NCBI GenBank assembly: GCA_009602735.1
Contig: WELA01005835.1
Coordinates: 444,158-504,631, forward strand
Origin: Mesotaenium endlicherianum
Lineage: Eukaryota; Streptophyta; Zygnematophyceae; Zygnematales; Mesotaeniaceae
Reading direction: 5' to 3'
DNA length: 60,474 bases
The notes under the pieces were generated by a model that saw nothing but the letters and a program-made list of their open reading frames with translations, had not been told where the DNA came from and did no database searches. Within the stretch, counting starts at the first letter, position 1; every line of letters starts with the position of its first letter. Shown here one piece after another: positions 14,001 to 22,900 of the stretch. Position numbers and translations under genes: made by a program.

Positions 14001-14393
14001 AAGCTCTGTTATGAGACAGAACTTTCGAGTCCATGTATTTCATGTTGGGGCTGAAGCTTTGGAAAGCAGATATTTTCATTTTTAAAGGGGCTCGCTGAGC
14101 GTTGCAAAGCAAGATCCTCGGGAGGGAAGGCTTCCGACACGTTCCCTTGTGAAATTACTGAACAAGTGATGCCAGCTCTTTCCACCAGGACTCACTCACA
14201 CTGAGGGCGTGCTGTCTGGCGCAGGTACAAGGTGCCACGTGTCATCGTCGTACATGTTGGGCAGCTGCCAGTGACGAGCACGGGTAAGGTGCAGAAGGAG
14301 GAGGTGAAAAAGCTGGTGATGGCGGCTGAGCTCCGGGCCATGGCTGCCGCAGGCGATAGAAAAAGTGCGAGAGATGCCAAGGCCCGCTTATGA
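2429..14393 (+). CDS. menE: 2-succinylbenzoate-CoA ligase-like acyl-CoA synthetase, 10 exons
   Basis: This is an ANL-family adenylating enzyme closest to plant AAE14/MenE, which activates o-succinylbenzoate with ATP and CoA in phylloquinone synthesis. Exons: 2429-2646, 3575-3647, 4759 to about 4955, about 5865-5971, 7123-7220, 8931-9133, 9793-9923, 11299-11987, 13232-13770, 14225-14393. All introns except the third join in phase at GT-AG sites; the exon 3 donor and exon 4 acceptor are uncertain. The phosphate-binding motif FTSGTTGAPKG spans exons 4-5. The SAYG-MTEA motif spans exons 7-8. WLRTGDLG lies in exon 8, and GRRKDMVKSGGENV runs to its end. The C-terminal catalytic lysine is in STGKVQK in exon 10. 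Exon 6 matches the family core (PLCHIGGISSALAMVMA). The product is about 800 residues against about 560 in plants, owing to Asp/Gly/Glu-rich inserts in exon 8 and a Pro/Ser-rich insert in exon 9. The chosen ATG lines up with the family N-terminus. The protein ends A-R-L, a possible peroxisomal PTS1. Some of the exon 8 insert could be an unspliced small intron. Confidence 0.9.
3318..3566. repeat. Intronic array of about 15-bp TGACGTGG-containing units
   Basis: Units resembling TGACGTGGACTGYGA repeat from 3322 to 3402 and again from 3506 to 3566, ending just before the exon 2 acceptor of the MenE-like gene. Each unit carries TGACGTGG or a close variant, which resembles the ACGT core bound by plant bZIP factors. 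Whether it regulates anything is unknown. Confidence 0.75.
3632..4190 (+). repeat. Decayed tandem copies of the exon 2 donor junction
   Basis: The real exon 2 end and donor (3632-3663; coding CTCAACTACCGCTGG then GTGAGT) is followed by degenerate copies at about 3813-3850, 3921-3955, 4034-4073, 4100-4138 and 4163-4190. The copy at 4034-4073 keeps GAGCTACCAGTGG-GTGAGTCC and the downstream ACAAACCCTGG. Spacing is roughly 60-180 bp. The copies contain both exon-derived and intron-derived sequence, so the repeat unit crosses the splice site. Confidence 0.75.
4697..4724. repeat. (GT)n microsatellite in intron 2 of the MenE-like gene
   Basis: A short GT run embedded in an alternating purine-pyrimidine stretch upstream of exon 3. 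Confidence 0.8.
7430..7870. repeat. A+T-rich island with two diverged ~70-bp copies
   Basis: This part of intron 5 of the MenE-like gene is clearly lower in G+C than its surroundings. A segment at about 7615-7682 (ATTGCCGCGAATTGTTTAGA and onward) recurs in the same orientation at about 7762-7830 as a diverged copy sharing blocks such as CGCCGC, AAAACGCT and CATTTCAAA. An open frame of 88 codons crosses the first copy, but I do not recognise its product. It may be a small inserted element. Confidence 0.5.
8023..8075. repeat. (AC)n microsatellite in intron 5 of the MenE-like gene
   Basis: An AC run with occasional GC interruptions, followed by a longer CAC/GCAC-rich tract. Confidence 0.9.
9984..10010 (+). 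repeat. Decayed copy of the exon 7 donor junction
   Basis: The sequence CTCCTGTCTGCCTATG followed by GTGCGTATGCG nearly repeats the real exon 7 end and donor at 9908-9930 (CTCCTGTCAGCATATG then GTGCGTCATTC). It lies about 75 bp into the intron, in the same orientation. Confidence 0.7.
10436..10570. repeat. Interstitial TTAGGG-like degenerate array
   Basis: Repeated GTTAGGGTTAG / GTTAGCGTCAGG units fill part of intron 7 of the MenE-like gene. They resemble vertebrate-type telomere repeats with many variants. Related CCCTAA-type runs occur at 8700-8720, 17829-17847 and 17943-17985. Confidence 0.7.
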
Positions 14394-15556
14394 TCCGCAC
14401 ACGCACATAGGTAGTGAACGCTACGTGCTTTTTTTAAAGCTGATGTAGTCTACTTCATATCGATGTTACCTACGTTGGAACCTGGTCTTCAGGTTTCTAT
14501 GGTTGCCTGCTTCCAGACGCATTCTGCAAAACGCAGGTAGCACGCAGCCAGACTCATCATATGACAAGAGGTGCTTCTGGAATGCGCGGGAGAGATTAGA
14601 TGAGATTGGGCGAGTGAGTTCTTACAAAGTTTAGGGTTTCGGTTCAAGGGATTAGGGTTTGCTGCTCGGAAGCGAAGGTGGCTCTTAGTGCTTTCTCAAC
14701 ATGCGACTAGCAGTTGAAGTTGCCAGCTGCCTCCTCTCTGCGTGTGCGCATCACACGCCCGCATCAAGCTGCATATATTATGGCGTTGATGTGTGACTCT
14801 GCCAAGTTTGTCACCCCAGATATGAATCCCATAAGCACCGTCTCGAGTAGCGTGTAATGCTTCGACAACAGATAAATGTATGTTGCTTGATATGTACTAC
14901 CTGAAAGGACCACCCGGCAGAATGGTTCTGCAATACTCCAATTAATCCCTCAACCTGTTTGTTAGTTTTGCTCAGAGACTGTGCCATAAATTTTCTGCAA
15001 GGCAATCCTCTCACACAGTTCTTGACTAAAATATTTCTAATTATAAGATTGCACCCAGCACCCTCAGTAATACTGCTTCTAGAATATGAGCTTAGATAGA
15101 TACTGCATTTGTTCTGCATAAACCTTCTGGTGACTTCCTGTACATGTACCTGCAAGGTTTTTAGAATTCACCAGGATGACATACTCTAGCTTGCGGAAAA
15201 TGCAATTCGAGGCAATCAACTGTGTATTGCAAGTAGCAGTATGAGATACTGAACATTAACAAAGTTGCACAAGGATCTTAATTAAAACCACTAGTTACAA
15301 CCACGTAAACAACGTCGGACGCCCGCTTCTCAGCGCCTGGCAGCAAGCCACCACGACAAGTGGGGCTTCCTGGGGTAACCTGGAGGAATAGTGTACAGCC
15401 ATGTCAAATTAACAAATAATGCAATGCAAATAGAAACTCCTCCGCCATGCACTACTGAATTCGAATCTGAGCCCTCGAGCACGCAGATTTCCCTCCCTGA
15501 AAGCATCCCATGAGTACCTTATCATAGATTACAAAGTTCCCCTCGTTCATGCACTC
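14394..15556. other. Intergenic between convergent genes
   Basis: This is the shared 3' flank of the MenE-like gene (plus) and the HhH-GPD gene (minus). It is A+T-richer than either gene. A 114-codon minus-strand frame at 14811-15155 shows no recognisable domain and is more likely untranslated sequence. Confidence 0.5.
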
Positions 15557-16787
15557 TTAAGTACTAACTCGAATACTCAACCGAGCCGATCTACGCGGTC
15601 CTAATTCCTCCCAGAGATCTTCTCCAGCTGGCTCGAAGGTTCCGACGGCCGCCTTTGGCTCCTCTTGTGGTGGGCAAGCGAGGAGGATACCTGGCGGTGT
15701 AGGCACCTGCCCATCTCCATTTCCACTTGTGCCGCCTATGAGGTCCTTTCCTGCTGCTGCCAGGTGGACGTGACGAGGATTTGCGCTTCTCCTCCTCTTG
15801 AGGGCTGGAGCATTGGATTCTGAGTTTGAACGGGGCTCAAACTGAGAGTGAGAGTGAGGTTTTGCAGCAGTCTTGGGATCGGATGCCGCTGTTGCTGCTG
15901 GTTGGCGCCTTGGGGAGCTGACCTTTGACTTGGTCTTTGACTTGGCGCTTGACTTTTGTTCTGGCTTCTGCTCGATTGTTGCTGCTTCTGCCGTAGCTGC
16001 CGTTTCCGCGGCTGCGGCAGCTGAGAGGTCCCCTGAGGCTTTGACTTCTGACTTGACTTTTGACTTGACTCTTAATTTGGCCTTGGACTTGACACTTGAT
16101 CTACTTTCTGACTTAACTTTTGATTTGACTTTCAAGTGGCGCACTAATTCTACTGCTGCTCCTGCGGCCGAGACACCAGCTGGAGCAGCTTCAGCTTCTG
16201 ACTCGCCTTCCGCCTTGACTTCTTCCTCGGCTCTTGACTTGACTTTCACCTTGACTTTCAACTTGACCCTCAACTTGCGCTCTGCTGCCGCCGATGCCGC
16301 CTGCGGTGGTGATGGTGCCGGACAGGGGGGCTTGCCAGCAGCAGCACTTGGTTTGCGCCGCCGGGGCTTTGGTTTCAGGCTCTGGACGAGGCTGCCCCCG
16401 TTGCGCATGTTGTGGCCGGTGATGAGCTTGTAGTGCGAGCGCGGCATGCGGCTGAGGGGCCCAAACGTGCGCTCGTACTCGCCCCACAGCTCCCACCTGT
16501 TTTTTTTTGGGGGGGGGGGGGGGNNNNNNNNNNNNNNNNNNNNNNNNNNNNNNNNNNNNNNNNNNNNNNNNNNNNNNNNNNNNNNNNNNNNNNNNNNNNN
16601 NNNNNNNNNNNNNNNNNNNNNNNNNGGGGGGGGGACAAGTCAGATCGTTTTAATTGCTCGCTCGCTCTGGGTCAGATTGATTTGGGTGTCACAGAAGGGC
16701 GGAGCACTTGCTGGCTTATTGCGTAGTCTATGTGAAACGCACACGCGCATATGTATGCGCATGCTTATACATGTATGTATACATATG

Positions 16788-16824
<37 letters not shown>

Positions 16825-19800
16825 TATGTGAAAACACATGCGCAGAAATACGCGCATGAGCTTTTTCAACGCTTGCATCCGCGCGTACTGTGCAGAGTGC
16901 GCCGCCAGGGGGTGACCAGACTTATGGCAGAGGATCATGTCGAGGGTCTCTTTGGCCAGGGCAAGGGAGGGCGCAGAGAGCGGGGTCTGAGATGGTGAGA
17001 GATTTAGCAGATGCCGGCCAGAGAGGAGGGAGAAGAGGCCCCAACCAAAAGCCCATCGTGATTGATCCAAGGCATGATATTCACGTGTTTGATTTTTTTC
17101 AGTGGTGCACTCAAAGATCGTGATGCGCACATGCATTCACTTACGCGTGCACAAGCGTTCACGCGCACATACACAAGCGCCTGAAAGGTAGGTGGAGGGG
17201 GGGGGTAGATGACATGGAGGGTGAGAGACAAGCAATGGAAGAGAAAGTTAGCACAGGAAGGAAGAGCGAGAGCCACTCGCGAACTCGAGGGCGCCACTAA
17301 TCTCGTCACACACAAGAAGAAGGCGCTTCACGTCAGAGGGCTTTGAGGGCTTTGGAGGTCCTGGGCTGGAAGGTACAGGTCAGCGTTTCATGCAGAGAAG
17401 CGGCAAAGAAGCAAAGAAGCGTTAGGTTGTGGATTGTTGTCAAAATCCTGTCTATGTGAGTGCGAAGAGAATTGCGGGTGCGCACACGCGCGCGCACCTC
17501 AGCAGAGGGGGCGGCAGTTCAGGATTTTGGTTTGCTGCTACGGGCCCTTGTGTTGAGAGCGAGATTCACACGCTAGCGGGCGCAAAATTTCGGCCGGGGG
17601 GCAATAATAGCAAGTTCATGCCTTGCCTCGTCGGAGCACCGTGCGGCTCGTGCCAAGGGTTTGCTCGGACTGCTGCACTTCTCGCCGAGCGGGGGAGCTC
17701 ATTGCCAGTGACGCCAAAACACTCACCTCCACCGAGCAGTGTAGCGCTGGGGGGCCCTGGCTGAGGACCTAGGGTTGACTCTCAAGGAGTAGGACTGTAT
17801 GCCCGCAGGCGTGAAACCTGTCGACGGCCAACCCTAAACCCTAAACCCATATATAGGGGCCGGCGCACACGTTGGCCCAACCGGGAGCGGGCAGACACTT
17901 CGGGCTACCATTGCAAGACAGGGGCAAAGTGTGTCCGACGAGGTTTTAGGGTTAGGGTTAGGGTCGGGGCTCTGGGTTAGGGCCCAGGGGGTTCAAGGCA
18001 CGTGCCACTAGGCCAGAAACTGCCCCGAAAGCCGTTTGGGTTCTATGCTCTGCATTCGGGTTGTGGTTACGCACCAGTAAGCCAGGAACTGCCAGGGGGC
18101 ATAGGGCAAGTACACCTCCGCCGCCGCGCGCTCCACCGTTGCCACCGTGCACTCCCTTCCGTGCACCTGCGTCGAGGATTCCATCTTCTTCGAATCAGTA
18201 TCAGTCCGATCGCCGCACGAAACACATGCATGCAAGGCCTATGCATGACGTCCGTCCCCGTGACGCTCAGCAGGCAGGTGAGCCGAGCGATTCTGGGAAG
18301 CGGAGAAGCAGAAGTGAAAAGCGGGATGGCATGGCGTGGGAGCGAGGCGACGCACAAATGCTTGCTGGGAGGCTCTCACGGAGAAGTCATGAGACCAGTG
18401 CTAGGAAACCAGTGCTTCGAAAGGAGCGACAGGGGTTCAGAGAGGATGCAGAGTCTGAGATTCGAGCGCTGTCTCGGCGTTCAATCGCTGCACTATGGGC
18501 TCGAGAGTGTCGGGTACGAGGGCAAGAGCGAGAGCAAGAGCAACAGCAACAGCAACAACAAGAGCAAGAGCGAAAGCAAGAGAGATTGCCTGCTTGAGGT
18601 GGCGCACGGTCTCGGAGTCGGCGGGGACGGTGGAGAACTCGCCCACGCACTGCATCACGTTGGCGCCCGAGAACGGCCCAAACCCCGGGACCGCCAGCAC
18701 CGCCGCCCGCAGCTCTCTCGCCGCCGCCACCTGTCCCCTGGGCCCCCCACCCCCGCTTGGTCCAGCCTCGCTCCCAAACCCGGCTTCACTCTCAGCCCTG
18801 GCTTTGGCTCCGGCTCCGGCTCCGGCTCCGGTTCTGTCTCTGTCATTGGATCTGTCTTTGGGTCTGGCTCTACCTTTGCCTCCAGCTCTGTCTCTGCCAC
18901 TGGCTTTGGCTCCGGTTCCAACTCCAGAATCAACCCCGGCTCCGGCTCCAGCTCCGCCTCCGGCTCCGGCACTGGACTCATCCCCGGCTCCAGCTCCGGT
19001 CGAGTCCCCAGCTCCCATTCCGCACCTGCCTCCTGCCCTGCCTCCGGATCCGGCTCCAACTCCGGCTCCAGCACCACCACTGGCACCAGCACCGGTTTCG
19101 ACATTGGCGACGCAAGCGGCGGCGGCGGCGGCGGCGGCAGCGGCAGCGGCAGAGCCCTCGAGGCCGGCGAGGTCCAGGCCCCCGGAGACGGCCATCTGCG
19201 CAAGGTGGCGCAGCCGTGCGGCGCGGTACCCCAGGCCGCAACGCTTGCTCAGGAAGGCGACGTCCAGGCCCGCCAGCTCAGCGGCGTCGGGAAAGGCTCC
19301 CAGCGCCGCCAGGCTCTGATTTGGATCTCTGCCGCCCGCTGCCGTCCGCGCTGCTGCGTCTGCTGCTGCTTCTGCTGCTGCTACTGCAGCCTGCGTCAGG
19401 GGCGCATTTGACGTGCCACCCCCCACGCGCCTAAAATGGCCCGTGCCACCTGGCGCCTCCCCGCCCTCTGGCAGGGACAAGACACCCCTGCCCTTGGTCC
19501 CCTCTTTGCCATCGCGGTGGTCCTCGTCGTTGTCCCTTCCGTTGTCGTCTTCCAGAGCCTCGGTACCGTCCCCAACTCCACCCTGGCACCGCTGCGTCAG
19601 CAGCGATCCTTTATCTGCCGAATGTGACGCCGCGCGGGGCTGATCACTACCCCAACCGTGTGCTTCCTCTGCATGGGGGTGCGGCTCCGACGGCTTCGCC
19701 TCCACAGCAGCAGCGTCACAGCAGCCGGCGTCCCGAGATGAGGCCGCTGCGTCTGCAACAGTAGCGCCGCCACCGCCATACCCGGCGGCGGCAGCGGCGG

Positions 19801-19878
19801 CAGCAGTGGTGGCAGCATCAGCGGCAGCGCTGGCAGCAGCAGCACCACCAACAGCAGCAGCATCCTCACCACCACCAC

Positions 19879-19910
<32 letters not shown>

Positions 19911-22900
19911 CCACCACCGCCACCACCAACATCAGCAGAAGCAGGAGCAGGAGCAGGAGGAGGAGGAGGAGAGCGGGAGCATCGTGGGAGGCGCTTCCGC
20001 TTGCTGCCCGCGCCGCCCTTTGCCTCACTCGCAAGCGGCGGCGTGGCAGTCTCAAAGCCTGCTGACGTTGAAGCCGCCGCACCCCCCTCCACCTCCTCGC
20101 CACGTGGCGGCGGGCTCCGGGCTGCGGCGGGCCCCAAAGCGCCTCCGGGCGAGGGGTCGAGGGAGGGGGAGATTTGACAGGCCGCCGCTGCCGCCGGCAA
20201 CGACAGGGGTTGCCCCACGGGGGCCCCCTTCAGTTCTGCCTGCAGCTCGCAGAGCGCGTGCGCCATCGACAGCGTCCTCCCCCACCTGCACGCACACGCA
20301 CGCCGCTCCACACACGCCGCTCAGGACATTCACACCCATGCACTCGGGACGCAGTGCTTTTGACTCCCTCTTCGAGAATGTCTGAAAGCTGCCCCAACCA
20401 GCCCCGCACTGACCAGCACCGCCCCGCCACGCCCGCCCGGCCTATTCGCCCGCACGAGCAGGAGGCCGCGACTCGTCGCACGTTCCACTCTGGCGACATG
20501 GCATGTTTTGTGATTGTTGATTCGACATCACGAGCCAATGCCACCGCCGCCGCCGCCGCTCGGTCTTTGAGTGGCGGCCAGGCATGGCGACGCGGCGGCA
20601 GCTTTTGCGAGCACAGCGCGGCCTCAGAAGCCTTGACCCGGGTGCATTCTGTTGAAGAGATTTCCATGCTGGGTCCACGCGCAGAGGGGGGCCCCTCCCG
20701 TGAAGCACGCGTGGCGGCCCCCGCGGAGCCGGAGTGGACTCGTCGAAGGTGAGGGCTCTGGCTCTGGACTTTAGGGTTCAAGGGATGTAGGGTTTTGCGA
20801 GCAGCCCCGAGTGTGCCTCTCGCTGAGTGCTCTGAGCGAGCCTGGGGCGTTTCGGAACGGGCATGGGAGCGTGCTCTTGGGCCAAAGTGCTCGTGCCCCT
20901 CAGCTTTTTGGGGAGGATGCCATGAGGCGATAGCGGCTACAGATCGTCAAGGGGGATGCAGGCATTCACCGCCTCCCCCACCCACGCCCACAGTCACTGC
21001 GAGCTCAGGCAGCAACGTTTTTTGGGCTCGGTTCCTCACAGCGTCTTTTGGATTCCCACGCGACTTCCTACCTCAGTTGTGTGTCAAAGCAGACCTACTA
21101 ATCTTCTTATCCTGCGTGCCTGCCAACCGGCCGGCCAGTCGGCCACACAGGAGATAAAAGCTCGGGCAAGACACCAGACTTTAGACCCTAGACCCTAGAC
21201 CCTAGAGCCTAGACCTTCAACTCCCCAGCGTCAAGCTGTGAGTCGATCCCATCCCCACCCCCACCCCCACCCCGCCCGCATCTGCTGTTACACACACACA
21301 CTCCTGCGTCGGTCGGCACGGTGATGGTGCTGGCGTCACCCCAGCTGCAGTAGCAACAGCAGCAGGAGCAGGAGCAGGAGCAGAAGCTGCGGCAATGGCA
21401 ACAACAGTGTGAGAGCCGCTGTCTTTACTTGGAGGCAAAGTCCTGGATCTCCTCGAGGTCGAAGCCGGTGCCGTAGACATCCACACTCAGCGCGGCAGCT
21501 GCCGCCGCTGCCTGAGCCTTGGTGCTGCGGCTGGTGCTGGTGCTGGAGGTGATGTGGTGCAGCAGCAGGTCGCACAGCTCCCTGTAGCCCTTGCCCCACA
21601 GGGTCTGCTCCCCCTCCTCCGCCGCCCCACCCCATCCCAGACGCTCGTGTCAGCAACCAATGCTTTCTTCCAACCATCCATCCATCTATGCACGCATGTA
21701 TACACATGACAAGGCATCCTGGGGGAGAGGAACGGCTTTTCCTTAATCTACACTCCCTCACTTGGTTGAGGGTGCACCCACATACCTTGCCGATGAAGTA
21801 GCAGCCCTTGGAGAATGACAGCTGGCCGCCGCCCCTGCTGACCTCCAGGAACTGCGGTGACACCTGGCAGCCGCACACAGACCACATGCAATCATTTGGG
21901 GGGTGATTTATGTGCGTCGAGATAGGGGCAGCCGGCGTCAAGCACCAGGCAGCAGGCAGCACCACCAGCAGCCCGGGGGGGGGGNATTGCTTCGCTTTGC
22001 ACAAGAGACGCGCTTGTCCTCCCTCACCCGCCCACCTACCCCGCTCCGCCGAGACGTGCCCGCCTGTCGGCACCTCCAGCTGGCAGCAGCTGGCCGCAGC
22101 TGCAGGGAGGCAGTGCGCGGCGCTCACTCCCGCCCCTCCGTCCTTCCGCAGCTGCAGAGGCTGACACCAGCCCATGCCCAGACACCCACCCTGACCATCC
22201 CTTGACGCCCCTTAACTCTCAACGCCTGAACTCCGGGCCTGCACCCCAGGGCTACCTTACAGCTTGCCTTGCCCCCCAGTGCTGGTGCTGGTGCTGGTGC
22301 TGGTGCTGGTGGGGGAGGGTACATGCTCAAGCACCTGCTGCTCTTGCTGAGCTCACTAGCCTGCGGCGACAGAGCAGCCACACGCAACCCTTACGCGGTG
22401 ACAAACTTCGTTCTCAGTCCTTGAACGCTAAACCCCCAGCTAGAGGCTCCAGAGGTTGAGAGGCAGACGTGCTCAAGCATCTGCCCCAACAGCTTGTTTG
22501 CACGCCTGCAGTTGCATGAAATGCAGCGGAGTCCTTCCCGCAGCCTCACAGGCACCCACACATCCTGAGCTATTCTCTTAAACCCCAACCCTCCAACCTC
22601 GGTACATTCCACAAACTCTATTACGGCCTGGAGAAGGGACGCTCGCCTGCAGTCGAGGGGCAGCGGGGACCTCCCAGCAGGCAGCAGCCGCCCGAGCCCC
22701 CGCTCCCTGAGGCGTTTTTTCCCCTCACCCCCTTCTTTAAGCCCCACGGTGTGCGCAGTCCGTCTCATTCGCACCCCAACCACGGCCCGGGTAAGGCACC
22801 ACCCTGGCATCCCCCTACGCCATTTGCTCTCCTCCCTGCTTTCTCCACCTCCATCCTCAAACTCCAACCTCCAAAATGTCCATAAATCCTGCTCCCCAGC

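Noticed and set aside
15873..16433. Long plus-strand frame opposite the last HhH-GPD exon
   Set aside because: It is the shadow of the Lys/Ser/Ala-rich tail, giving Leu/Asp/Phe-rich nonsense. The minus strand carries family sequence and spliced continuity.
17829..17985. A chromosome end or telomere
   Set aside because: Only two to three perfect units of each type occur, inside an intron with coding exons on both sides.
18495..19434. Plus-strand Pro/Leu/Ala/Arg-rich frames of 225-274 codons
   Set aside because: They are the complement of the Gly/Ala-rich insert of HhH-GPD exon 4 and have no domain.
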